Source: Ureibacillus yapensis (GTDB lineage Bacteria; Bacillota; Bacilli; Bacillales_A; Planococcaceae). From it: 64,000 bases of DNA. The stretch spans positions 724,106 through 788,105 of the forward strand of contig NZ_QWEI01000001.1 in the NCBI RefSeq assembly GCF_003515775.1. The letters are read 5' to 3'. The notes beneath the pieces were generated by a model, which was given only the letters and a program-made list of their open reading frames with translations, ran no database searches and was not told where the DNA came from. Of the stretch, positions 35,662-44,073 are shown piece by piece; positions within the stretch are counted from its first letter, which is position 1; every line of letters begins with the position of its first letter. Made by a program: the position numbers and the translations under genes.

Positions 35662-36560
35662 TGGGATTATTTTCATTTTTTAAAAAGACAGATAAAGTCG
35701 GTACAGATAGTGCCATCGATTCAAAGGAACTTGGACAAGAGTCTAATGCAAATGAAACAGAACTTGTTGAAACAAAGCTTTCTTTCCATCCTGACTGGGA
35801 AGTGCCGCAAGAACAAAAATATATTTTCAGCTTTTTAGCGAACGAACTATCACCATTAAAACCAAATCAGTTGTCCTTGGCGGCGATTAGTATTGAAGAA
35901 GATCCTCATTCAAAAGCGTGGAATGTAAAAGCGTTTGTGCGTTCTTCATTGAATCAAAGCATCCAGCTTGGGGAAATCGAATTATTGCTGTTGGATAAAG
36001 AAAACCGCCAATTGGCTTCCAAATCATTCAATTTTGCCGACCTTGGAACCATTCCGGCAAAAAGCGCGCGCCCTTGGGTATTTACGTTTGAAAAAAGCAC
36101 AATCGCAGCGGATGAAGTACCGGAAGAAGGCTGGAAAATCGCGTTCAACCTCATTTCATTAAGAGGCCACCAACTTGAATTGGATGAAACATGGAAAAAG
36201 CAACTTCCTGAAGAACAGCAAGAAGTATTGAAGAATATTGTAAAGGATTTACCGAAGCTGGGTAAAAACGAAGTAAACTTTACAGGCTTGCAAGCAAAAT
36301 TCCAGGAAGATGAAAGTTTGGTTACTTCCATCTTTATTCGAAATGGCAATACAAAAGCAATCAATATCGAACAACTTCCACTTGAAATTGTCGATGCCAA
36401 CAACCAATTAGTAGCAAAAGGTTCATTTAGATTGAACCCGGTGCTAACGGTGCAACCGAACTCGACAAAACCTTGGACATTCATCTTCCCGAAAGACTTG
36501 ATCCAAGAAGGCGACTTCGACCTATCCCGTTGGAGTGCTAGAGTGACGCAGAAAAATTAA
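35661..36560 (+). CDS. slaP: Accessory Sec system S-layer assembly protein SlaP
   Basis: A 299-residue cytosolic protein of the SlaP family, which works with SecA2 in secretion of SLH S-layer proteins. The protein has two related halves, about 45-165 and 185-297. Each carries an Ig-like 'PW.FTF' block near its end (ARPWVFTFEKSTI; TKPWTFIFPKDLI), with the preceding strand pattern IELLLLDKENRQLASKSFNF and LPLEIVDANNQLVAKGSFRL. No signal peptide is present, consistent with a cytosolic chaperone or adaptor. The gene overlaps secA2 by one base and is followed by a terminator, so the two form a dedicated operon. The client proteins are most likely the SLH proteins encoded in the following 25 kb. 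Confidence 0.9.
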   Translation: MGLFSFFKKTDKVGTDSAIDSKELGQESNANETELVETKLSFHPDWEVPQEQKYIFSFLANELSPLKPNQLSLAAISIEEDPHSKAWNVKAFVRSSLNQSIQLGEIELLLLDKENRQLASKSFNFADLGTIPAKSARPWVFTFEKSTIAADEVPEEGWKIAFNLISLRGHQLELDETWKKQLPEEQQEVLKNIVKDLPKLGKNEVNFTGLQAKFQEDESLVTSIFIRNGNTKAINIEQLPLEIVDANNQLVAKGSFRLNPVLTVQPNSTKPWTFIFPKDLIQEGDFDLSRWSARVTQKN

Positions 36561-36623
36561 AAAAGTGTAAGTGTCCTGCCTCGAGGTTTGAGGAATAGGC
36601 TTTTATACGGGGAAGTATTTTAG

Positions 36624-36668
36624 AAAGGGTGATCCTAATTTGGGGTCACCCTTCTTTGTGTGTTTTTT
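36624..36668 (+). terminator. Terminator of secA2-slaP
   Basis: AAAGGGTGA and TCACCCTT arms with a G/C-rich inner part, then CTTTGTGTGTTTTTT. Confidence 0.8.
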
Positions 36669-36734
36669 GGCAATGATGTGCCATTAACTAACATTACAAA
36701 TTTTAAATGCTCCTTGATTTAGAACTTTATTTAT

Positions 36735-37072
36735 TAAGGTTATATAGAAATGTTGTTAATTCCCTTTAACTTCAGAATTATATTAGAAGGGTAATTTAGA
36801 AGCGCTGTGTGTTCCCTTTGACACAGGAATTCAGCTAAAAAGGTTATATAGAAGCGCTATTAATGCCCCTTGACTACGAAATTATATTAGAAAGGTTACA
36901 TAAAAGCGCTGTATATTCCCTTTACCATAGAAATTCGTTTACAAAGGTTATTTAGAAGTGCTATTAATGCCCTTGGACTACGGAATTTCATTAGAAAGGT
37001 AACATACAACCGCTGTATATACCCTTTGCCACGGCAATTTCTCTAAAAAGGCTACATAGAAACGCATATTTC
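36735..37072. repeat. Tandem array of about seven 52-bp units, alternating A and B types
   Basis: Units begin at 36735, 36786, 36839, 36891, 36943, 36995 and 37047 with (A)AAGGTTA...; from the third on, the step is exactly 52 bp. Units 1, 3, 5 share RTTAATKCCC and a TATTAG-type end, while units 2, 4, 6 share CTGTRTRTWCCC. The real period is therefore a 104-bp dimer. Unit 2 contains a hairpin CTGTGT-ACACAG. No frame is open through it. Unit divergence argues against recent slippage alone. Confidence 0.8.
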
Positions 37073-37079
37073 CACAACG

Positions 37080-37115
37080 AAAAACGCAGAAATGTATTTT
37101 CGTTCCTGCGTTTTC
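37080..37115 (-). terminator. Terminator of the LysM-P60 gene
   Basis: On the minus strand AAAACGCAG and CTGCGTTTTT form a stem with T-run about 50-90 bp after the stop of the endopeptidase gene. Confidence 0.7.
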
Positions 37116-37167
37116 TACCATTATTCAGCTGTAATATCCATCCTTCTACCAAAACTCCCCTTCTAAA

Positions 37168-38298
37168 TCATGAAACTCCATTAAATCGTTTAAATGCCAC
37201 AAATTTAGAAGACCAGTAATCAAAAGAAAGATTGGAAATTTGCACGCCGCTGTTTCCTGCGTGGATGAATTGTCCATCGCCCAGGTAAATGCCCATATGT
37301 GAAATGCCTTCTATATACGTATTTTTAAAGAACACCACATCTCCGGGAACCGGATTTTGGACCGCCGTTGTATCGTTCATAAAATAATCGAGGCTGCTTT
37401 TTCTGGAAACTTCCAATCCTGCGTTAGCAAAGACATATTTCACAAAACCGCTGCAATCAAATCCGGCAGGTGTATTGCCCCCGAAAACATAAGGTGTGCC
37501 CGTTAAAGAATCGGCAAGTTCCAGTACATTTGCGTAGAGCGCTTGTCCCGATCGTGCCGGGTTCGATGCAATTGCCTTTTCTTTTGCCAATTGTTCCAGG
37601 ATTACTTGTTCCGAGTTTTTTAGTTTCGTTGGATTTAAAGGAGTGGAAAACTCCACTTCATCCACCGATTCTATTATTTTTATGTCTTGCCCAACAAAAA
37701 TAAGATCGGAGGTTAAATTGTTTAAATTCTTTAATTGCGCTACGGTAAGACCATGTTTATTTGCGATATTGGTTAAAGAATCTCCTTTTGCTACTTTATA
37801 TGTACTAGATGCGGATGTTGCATTTTTCCTAGCAACCGGCGACTGTTTAATAGAAGCATCGTCTATTCCTTCACTGAGTTTCAGAACTTGTCCTACATAA
37901 ATCGCATTGCTTTTTAGGTTGTTCCATTTCTTCAGATTGGCAACCGTCACATTCGACGCTTTCGCAATTTTGGTTAACGTCTCGCCTTTCGCCACTTTAT
38001 AAGAATTAGCTGGTTCCACCATTTTTGCGCTAGCGATGATTTGTTTTAATGGTTTTGCTTGACTAGTCGTTAGCTTCGTTTCTTGTACCGCCAGTTTTTG
38101 TCCAGTGTAAATCGTATCGCTTTTCAAACCATTCCAATCCCGGATTTGCTTTAATGTTAAATTATTTTCTCTGGCAACTTTGGCCAAGGTATCGCCTTTA
38201 TTTACTGTATAAGTAGATGCCTCTGCAATGGGCGCTGCGAAAATCGATGTTGCGAGCACAGCTGTACTGAATAAAAGAAACCTATTTTTCTGCCGCAT
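37168..38298 (-). CDS. Secreted LysM-NlpC/P60 peptidoglycan endopeptidase
   Basis: A 376-residue secreted hydrolase of the LytE/CwlO type. Signal peptide at 1-28 (to AEASTYTV), three LysM domains at about 28-72, 98-142 and 162-206 (each with VxKGDTLxxIA and LxxWN/LNNL plus GQxL), then an NlpC/P60 domain at about 255-372. Its catalytic Cys is in GFDCSGFVKYVF and its His in ISHMGIYLG, with GQFIHAGN following. It would cut D-Glu-mDAP/Lys bonds in stem peptides. The ATG at 38298 is preferred over the adjacent TTG (AGGGGG spacing). Wall binding here uses LysM rather than SLH. Confidence 0.93.
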   Translation of the reverse strand: MRQKNRFLLFSTAVLATSIFAAPIAEASTYTVNKGDTLAKVARENNLTLKQIRDWNGLKSDTIYTGQKLAVQETKLTTSQAKPLKQIIASAKMVEPANSYKVAKGETLTKIAKASNVTVANLKKWNNLKSNAIYVGQVLKLSEGIDDASIKQSPVARKNATSASSTYKVAKGDSLTNIANKHGLTVAQLKNLNNLTSDLIFVGQDIKIIESVDEVEFSTPLNPTKLKNSEQVILEQLAKEKAIASNPARSGQALYANVLELADSLTGTPYVFGGNTPAGFDCSGFVKYVFANAGLEVSRKSSLDYFMNDTTAVQNPVPGDVVFFKNTYIEGISHMGIYLGDGQFIHAGNSGVQISNLSFDYWSSKFVAFKRFNGVS

Positions 38299-38433
38299 TC
38301 TCAAAATCCCCCTAACCTATTTATCTCTTACTTTTATGATAACTGTATTTAAGAGAATATTCTATTAAACTTTTCTTAGAAACTAGTATTTTTTCTATTA
38401 ATTGGTCGCAAAAAATATCAATTATCTATTTTA

Positions 38434-38457
38434 TTCGACAAAAGGGTATGCTATAAT
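38434..38457 (+). promoter_or_regulatory. brnQ promoter with a Spo0A-type box
   Basis: An extended -10 (TG-C-TATAAT, TATAAT at 38452-38457). A perfect TTTTGTCGAAT core in reverse (TTCGACAAAA, 38434-38443) lies where the -35 region would be. No good -35 hexamer. No T-box or leader peptide was found. Confidence 0.35.
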
Positions 38458-38533
38458 CAATCCTTGTGTGTGGCACTCATCACGACTAAATATTTAGAAA
38501 TTTTATACTTTTCAATTAGAAAGGAAATTTTTT

Positions 38534-39838
38534 ATGAAGTTTTTTAAAGAAAATCTTGCTGTAGGGTTTATGCTTTTTGCATTATTCCTTGGAGCAGGTA
38601 ACATCATTTTCCCACCGGAATTAGGGCAGAACGCGGGAACTGAATTTATCCCGTCCATCATCGGGTTCCTAATTACAGGTGTCGGGTTGCCGTTATTGGG
38701 GATTATTGCTGTTGCGAAAAATGGCGGAGATTTGCAAATTGTAGCGAATCGAATTCATCCAATATTCAGTCTTATTTTCACATCTGTTGTCTATTTATCC
38801 ATCGGGCCACTATTTGCCATTCCGAGAACAGGAGCTGTAACTTACGAAATTGGGATTGCTCCGTTTTTATCTGAATCGGCGCAAGGTAGCTGGGTTCCGT
38901 TATTTATAACGTCTGTTGTGTTCTTTGGCATTGTACTTTACCTATCTTTAAACCCAACTAAATTAGTTGATCGGATTGGAAAAATTTTAACACCTGCATT
39001 ATTGATCGTTATTGCATTGCTTGCGTTAAAAGCATTCATCACACCAATGGGCGATTTTGGCGAGCCTCATGGCGTCTATGTTACAAACGCCTTTTCAGAA
39101 AGTTTCGTCCAAGGTTATTTAACAATGGACGTTTTGGCTTCGCTAGTATTCGGAATTCTCATCGTACAATCCTTACAAGCAAAAGGAATTACTGATCGTG
39201 CAAAACAAGTGAAAACGACAATCTTCGCCGGAGTTATTGCGGCACTTGGTTTAGCTTTTGTTTATATTTCACTTGAGTACATTGGTGCAACTAGTACAGA
39301 TGCAATTGGCTATTTAGGCAATGGCGGCGCTATTATTGCAGCATCTGCACGTGTGCTCTACGGAGGTTTTGGGAATATCATCTTATCAGCCGTAATTATT
39401 TTAGCGTGTATTACGACGGCAGTTGGTTTGGTTTCGGCCAATGCCACGTTTTTCAAAAAGCAATTCCCGAACCTTTCTTATAAATTATTGGCTGTTATTT
39501 TTTCTTTATTTAGTTTGTTAATCTCAAACTTCGGATTATCTACATTAATCGCGATTACATTACCGGTATTAATGTTCATTTATCCAATTGCAATTGTTTT
39601 AATGTTCTTGGTATTATTCGACCAACTTTTCGACCGTGCACCAATCGTTTATAGCTTGGCGTTAATCGCAACAGCGCTTGTCAGCTTATACGATGGAATC
39701 AAAACGGCCGGATTTGAAATCGCTTGGTATGAGAACCTGGTAAGCATTTTACCATTATATGAACAAAGTCTTGGCTGGCTCCTACCGGCAATTGTCGGCA
39801 TGGCAATCGGTTGGGTTATCCATTTGATGAGAAAATAA
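38534..39838 (+). CDS. brnQ: Branched-chain amino acid transport system II carrier protein BrnQ
   Basis: A 434-residue, 12-segment Na+/branched-chain amino acid symporter (LIVCS family). The start LAVGFMLFALFLGAGNIIFP and the conserved GLPLLGIIAVA and FAIPRTGAVTYEIGI are diagnostic. AAAGGAAA precedes the ATG. It is monocistronic between the P60 gene and the S41 protease, followed by a terminator, and not related in function to the surface genes around it. Confidence 0.93.
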   Translation: MKFFKENLAVGFMLFALFLGAGNIIFPPELGQNAGTEFIPSIIGFLITGVGLPLLGIIAVAKNGGDLQIVANRIHPIFSLIFTSVVYLSIGPLFAIPRTGAVTYEIGIAPFLSESAQGSWVPLFITSVVFFGIVLYLSLNPTKLVDRIGKILTPALLIVIALLALKAFITPMGDFGEPHGVYVTNAFSESFVQGYLTMDVLASLVFGILIVQSLQAKGITDRAKQVKTTIFAGVIAALGLAFVYISLEYIGATSTDAIGYLGNGGAIIAASARVLYGGFGNIILSAVIILACITTAVGLVSANATFFKKQFPNLSYKLLAVIFSLFSLLISNFGLSTLIAITLPVLMFIYPIAIVLMFLVLFDQLFDRAPIVYSLALIATALVSLYDGIKTAGFEIAWYENLVSILPLYEQSLGWLLPAIVGMAIGWVIHLMRK

Positions 39839-39842
39839 ACTC

Positions 39843-39880
39843 TAAAACTCTTCCCGTATTCAGGGGAAGAGTTTTTTTAG
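39843..39880 (+). terminator. Terminator of brnQ
   Basis: AAACTCTTCCC and GGGGAAGAGTTT arms around GTATTCA, followed by a T-run. Confidence 0.9.
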
Positions 39881-40167
39881 CTCCATTCAGCAAATTTCCC
39901 TGCTTTCTTAAAAGTTTGAAGAAGATAAAAGATTTATCATTTTAGCATGCTTGAAACCACAGCTGAATGAAGCTAAAGCCTCCAGCGGAAGTCACAGATT
40001 TTTAAAGGCACTTTATCGAGCAGGCTGGATAAAATCTGGACATAAATACGCCAAGGCGAATTTGATTAATTATGACAATCTTTTCACTTAAATTTATCAA
40101 ACTTCTACTAGTTTAATGGTTTGAAAGGTATATAATGGTTATATTAAAAAATAGAGGGGTTTTCCAT
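39881..40167. other. Intergenic region with an orphan open frame
   Basis: Besides the S41 promoter region, a plus-strand frame is open from 39912 to 40091 (59 codons, no ATG). It reads like protein (FIILACLKPQLNEAK..., SHRFLKALYRAGW), possibly a decayed gene end. No identification. Confidence 0.3.
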
Positions 40168-41538
40168 ATGAAAAAGACGCTGGCAATATTTTTAACGATG
40201 TTGCTGCTGCTCATCCTCCCCATTAATACCTATGCTTCGATTTTGGATGATGTCAAATCGATTGTCAGAAGCGAGTATGTAGGAGAGATTAAGGGCGATG
40301 TAAATAATGCCACCACAGTTGATCAAGTAATCGCGATGCTCGATCCTTATTCGGACTATTTCACAAAGGAAGAATATGAAGCTTTCATCCAATCTATTGA
40401 AAATGAATCGGTTGGTATTGGAATAATTATACAAAAGCATGAAAAAGGAATATTAATTGTAAACGTAATTGAAAATGGCAGTGCTGTGAAAACTGGCATT
40501 GAAGCTGGCGATATTATCACGAAAATCAACGGCCAATCGACGGTCACTATGAGTATGGAAGAAGCCCAGTCATTGATTATGGGTGAAGAAAATACCATTG
40601 TGGAATTAGAACTATTGAAAACAAACGGAAAAACCAAGAAGCAACAAATTCAACGCCGCTCGTTTTCATTGCCTATTGTGGATTCTAAACTTCTTTACGG
40701 GAATGTAGGCTATATTGCTGTTAGCACTTTTGCCGAAAATGCCGCTGACCAAGTGGCCGAAGCGTATAAAGGTCTCTTAAACCAAGGAGCCACTTCTTTT
40801 ATTGTGGACCTTCAAAACAACGGCGGCGGCTATGTGTTAACTGCCGAAAAACTGATCGGCATGTTCCCTGGCGCTACATATGCCTACAAGGTGAAATTAT
40901 CGACAAAATCAGGATTAGTGCGTGCTGTTCAACAGAGTGTTACATTCCCAACAAAAACGCGCTTATTAGTCAACGGTTTTAGTGCAAGTGCGTCCGAAAT
41001 GACGGCTGCAGCACTGCTAGATCAACAATCAGCCATTCTTTATGGCGAGCCGACGTATGGCAAAGGAACGATGCAATCATTTTTTGAATTGAGCGATGGA
41101 AGTATCCTAAAGCTGACGACGGGGGAATTTTTCGGCCCTAAAGGAACAATTGTAAAAGAGGTTGGCGTCAATCCCAATATTGTTACAACATCAAATCCAT
41201 TATATCAAGCCCATTATGACAGTTTAGTAGACAACTTGGGCACTCGTTATAAGGAATTAAAAACGCTGGAAAACGTCCCAACGACAAAAGTGTTCTCGGT
41301 CAACTTCAATAAAGCCATTCATGAAAAGGTGGATCCGGGGGCTGTCAAGTTAGTACAGCTTGGCGGCGGAAAAGTGGATATTACCTTAAAAGCTGTTGGC
41401 AAACAATTATTTGTAACCCCAACTGCCCCACTTGATAAAGGCGGCGAATACATCTTGATTATCGAACCAAAAATCAAAGATGCAAAAGGGAAAGCAATGA
41501 AAACCGGAAATCACCTAAAAATTACGGTTCAAAAGTAA
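40168..41538 (+). CDS. Secreted S41 (CtpA-like) protease with PDZ and C-terminal Ig-like domain
   Basis: A 456-residue exported serine protease. Signal peptide to TYAS (about 24), PDZ domain at about 72-155 (SVGIGIIIQKHEKGILIVNV), S41 catalytic part at about 165-350 with the nucleophile in GFSASASEMTAAAL and the lysine base in YGKGTMQSF. An SbsA-like Ig domain follows at about 375-455 (KVFSVNFNKAIHEKV, KQLFVTPTAPL), which is unusual for CtpA proteins. The ATG at 40168 (AGAGGGG upstream) begins the signal peptide; an upstream in-frame GTG is rejected. It may process other surface proteins. A strong terminator follows. Confidence 0.88.
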   Translation: MKKTLAIFLTMLLLLILPINTYASILDDVKSIVRSEYVGEIKGDVNNATTVDQVIAMLDPYSDYFTKEEYEAFIQSIENESVGIGIIIQKHEKGILIVNVIENGSAVKTGIEAGDIITKINGQSTVTMSMEEAQSLIMGEENTIVELELLKTNGKTKKQQIQRRSFSLPIVDSKLLYGNVGYIAVSTFAENAADQVAEAYKGLLNQGATSFIVDLQNNGGGYVLTAEKLIGMFPGATYAYKVKLSTKSGLVRAVQQSVTFPTKTRLLVNGFSASASEMTAAALLDQQSAILYGEPTYGKGTMQSFFELSDGSILKLTTGEFFGPKGTIVKEVGVNPNIVTTSNPLYQAHYDSLVDNLGTRYKELKTLENVPTTKVFSVNFNKAIHEKVDPGAVKLVQLGGGKVDITLKAVGKQLFVTPTAPLDKGGEYILIIEPKIKDAKGKAMKTGNHLKITVQK

Positions 41539-41539
41539 A

Positions 41540-41592
41540 AAAGCCCAAGTCAATGAACAGACAAACGTTCATTGACTTGGGCTTTCTTTTTA
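41540..41592. terminator. Bidirectional terminator between the S41 protease and the TetR gene
   Basis: Perfect 16-bp stem GCCCAAGTCAATGAAC / GTTCATTGACTTGGGC with an 8-base loop, A-run and T-run on the two sides. Confidence 0.95.
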
Positions 41593-42162
41593 TACAAGAA
41601 AAGCAACCTTATTCGTTTGATTATAATAAATAGAAACCAATTGATCGACAAGCTCTTCCACCGTTTTGTGCTTAGCAAATAGCAGCGTCAAAGTGACACG
41701 CTCAATCGAGCCCACTAAACATTCTGCGATAATATGCGGGTCCAGGTGATCGCTTAATTGCTCTTGTTTACGTATGATTTGTTCAAGTATTTCAACAAGC
41801 TTTTCTTTTACCGTATGGGATTGTTCAGATTGATAAAGACCAATTTTCGTTAGTAAAGGATTTTCCTGAAAATATTCAAATATAGAATGAAGAACTTGTG
41901 GCATTTGACTATTATGTTGAATTGCGACATTTTCAATGTTCTGATACAAATTTGTTTGAAATTGCTCATTTAAATCCAAAAATAATGAGTCTTTGCTTTC
42001 AAAGTATAAATAAAAAGTCGGCTGCGTTACATTTGCAGCTTTGACGATATCGCTGATTTTGGTTTGATAATAGCCTTTTGTTGAAAATAATTCAATCGCT
42101 TTTTCTCGCAAAAGTTGTTTACTTCTTTCGCCATTCGAGTTCACTTTCCGTCCACGTGCCAT
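41590..42162 (-). CDS. TetR/AcrR family transcriptional regulator
   Basis: A 190-residue TetR-type repressor. The N-terminal HTH at about 12-58 reads AIELFSTKGYYQTKISDIVK then AANVTQPTFYLYFESKDSLF; the rest is the helical ligand/dimer domain, closest in style to FadR/YsiA-like regulators of B. subtilis fatty-acid genes. No target gene is adjacent in the same direction, so it may be autoregulated or act elsewhere. Ligand unknown. Confidence 0.9.
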   Translation of the reverse strand: MARGRKVNSNGERSKQLLREKAIELFSTKGYYQTKISDIVKAANVTQPTFYLYFESKDSLFLDLNEQFQTNLYQNIENVAIQHNSQMPQVLHSIFEYFQENPLLTKIGLYQSEQSHTVKEKLVEILEQIIRKQEQLSDHLDPHIIAECLVGSIERVTLTLLFAKHKTVEELVDQLVSIYYNQTNKVAFLV

Positions 42163-42660
42163 ATACCTATTTCCACCTTATCTATAAAATGCTAAATTCT
42201 TATAATATATTCCATCCATTAACAAAATTATATACTATTTTATCGAATAGATAAAGACTTTTGGCACATAAAAGTTTAAAAAACTAATCAATATTGCTTA
42301 AGACAAAATTCGACATTCTTATTGCCATTAGTTCAAAAATCCCATTATTCTTGATTTCACTATAGAATCTAGTTATTTTTAGCGAAATTTCCTCTTTTTC
42401 ACCGATTTAGTTGAAAAACACATTACAAAATGTAATATATTACCATTTTAAGGTATAATAGAGTGCTCTTATTTTTTAATATGCACTTTATACTCAAATT
42501 AGGTAAAGTCACCGAGCAGTTCTACCATCAAATGCACATATCTTTCTAATGAAATGTATCTGACAAACACTTTGTTCTTCAAAGACTTTCATCGCTCATA
42601 TGAACTGCTTTTAACAAGCTCTTTCAAAATGCTGTTCCAACTCCCAAGAGCTTTTACACA
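42163..42660. other. Intergenic region with palindromes and an orphan promoter
   Basis: No gene. ATTACA-aaa-TGTAAT (42422-42436) and GTAATATATTAC (42432-42443) are overlapping palindromes. A plus-strand pair TGTAAT (42431-42436), 17 bp, TATAAT (42454-42459) overlaps them and faces no coding gene. A Spo0A core (TTCGACA) is at 42309-42315. Confidence 0.4.
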
Positions 42661-42702
42661 AAAAAAAAAGAAACCCGCCCATTAAAATAGGACGGATTTC
42701 GT
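42661..42702 (-). terminator. Terminator of the CAP-SLH gene
   Basis: On the minus strand GAAATCCGTCC and GGGCGGGTTTC pair around TATTTTAAT, followed by at least nine T residues. Confidence 0.85.
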
Positions 42703-42714
42703 TAGTAGCACTAT

Positions 42715-43782
42715 TTACTTACTGGAGAATAGTTGAACCCAGTAGTATTCGCCATTGTCGCTCTTCATGCAAGCAATGCCGATATTCGTGTAGTTTTGGT
42801 TCATGATGTTCTTTTTGTGGGAAGGCGATTTTAGCCAAGCCTCCACTACCGTTTCAGGAGATTTATAATTTCTTGCGATGTTCTCGCCGATTGTTGTAAA
42901 GGAGTAATCGAATACCCCCGCCAAATCCCAGGCATTTCCATAGTTTGGTGAATAGTGCTCAAAATAGTGATGCTCGATCATGTCTGATGCTTTCACGACC
43001 GCTAACTGCGTTAATTGCTGATCAGTTTTCAATGCGGAAAGCCCTTGTTTTTTGCGTTCTGCATTCACCAATTCTATCGCTTTGTTCGTCCATTTCGGGA
43101 AGCCGTTAATGGTAGAAACATAATCCTTTTTTAAGTAATCATAAATAATTTTGTAAGATGCCAACTGATCTTTAAACTGCAATGTCCGATATAAAATAAC
43201 CGCAATTTGTGCTCTTGTTACCCGATTATTCGGTTGAAAAATATTTTTTGCCGTTCCGTTTATAAGATTCGTATCTGCCATGGATTCAATATAATCTTTG
43301 GCCCAATGTTTGGAAGATACATCTCGGAACTTCGCGGCATTCTTTTGATCTACAACAATATTGAATGCGATAGAAATCATCTTGGATAATTCAGCGCGCG
43401 TAACATTTTTATCCGGGTAAAACTTGTTTGCCCGATCAATCACCCCAAGCTCCGTTAATGCAGATAATGCTTCTTGATAAGGTGCATTTTTAGGAACGTC
43501 CTCGAAGGAAAAATTCGACTGGCCGATTTTCCTTTGATTTAATGCAAGATAGATATGTGAAACCACTTCGGCTCTAGTAACGGACCGATTTGGAACAAAC
43601 ATCCCCTTGGAATCCTCGTCCATAATATTTTTTTCTTTCATTACTGAGATCGATGAATAGGCCCAATGATTCGGAGAAACATCTTCGTATAATTTTGTAT
43701 TTGCACTCGCAATTGCTGGACCGTGGATGGCAATTAAAAAAATTAAACCCCAACATAACATTTTCAATAAATGACGCTTCAT
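42715..43782 (-). CDS. SLH-anchored CAP-domain (SCP/YkwD-like) protein
   Basis: A 355-residue secreted protein: signal peptide at 1-27, three SLH domains at about 32-75, 92-135 and 150-195 (YEDVSPNHWAYSSISVMKEK, FYPDKNVTRAELSKM, KHWAKDYIESMADTNLING), then a CAP domain at about 225-352. The CAP motifs are IELVNAERKKQGLSALK, HHYFEHYSPN, IGENIA and SPSHKKNIMNQNYTNIGIA; the two His and Glu of the cavity are kept. YkwD-like CAP proteins are common in spore-formers. The ATG at 43782 (AAGGGGAAATG upstream) replaces the start 23 codons upstream, because the signal peptide begins there. The SLH part would tie it to a wall polymer. Confidence 0.9.
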   Translation of the reverse strand: MKRHLLKMLCWGLIFLIAIHGPAIASANTKLYEDVSPNHWAYSSISVMKEKNIMDEDSKGMFVPNRSVTRAEVVSHIYLALNQRKIGQSNFSFEDVPKNAPYQEALSALTELGVIDRANKFYPDKNVTRAELSKMISIAFNIVVDQKNAAKFRDVSSKHWAKDYIESMADTNLINGTAKNIFQPNNRVTRAQIAVILYRTLQFKDQLASYKIIYDYLKKDYVSTINGFPKWTNKAIELVNAERKKQGLSALKTDQQLTQLAVVKASDMIEHHYFEHYSPNYGNAWDLAGVFDYSFTTIGENIARNYKSPETVVEAWLKSPSHKKNIMNQNYTNIGIACMKSDNGEYYWVQLFSSK

Positions 43783-44025
43783 ATCATTTCCCCTTATACT
43801 TTTGTTCCTTGGCAATTCCAAACTACCAAACATCCCCTCCATTAACATCAAAAGTAATAATTTATTTTAGCACAAAAAAAGTTTCATAGAGGTTTAATAG
43901 TTTAGAATTTGGGAATTCAATTAATAACAACTTTCGAAAATAGATTTTAAGTTTTTCGCATAATCAATTGGAGAATATCATAGATTACTATGTAAAGTAT
44001 ACCTGTTTACGAAAATTTTTACACA

Positions 44026-44060
44026 GAAAAAGAGAGGGATACGAAATCCCCCCCTTTGCT
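44026..44060 (-). terminator. Terminator of the NlpC/P60-SLH gene
   Basis: On the minus strand GGGGAT-ttcgt-ATCCCTCTC followed by TTTTT. Confidence 0.75.
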
Positions 44061-44073
44061 GATATTCTATGTA

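Noticed and set aside
36735-37072. Possible CRISPR array
   Set aside because: Whole units are repeated and degenerate, with no constant repeat/variable spacer structure and no cas genes.
38458-38533. T-box or leader attenuator for brnQ
   Set aside because: No T-box consensus, specifier hairpin or leader peptide could be found in the short leader.
39912-40091. Open plus-strand frame of 59 codons upstream of the S41 protease
   Set aside because: No start codon or ribosome site and no recognised family; may be a decayed gene end or chance.
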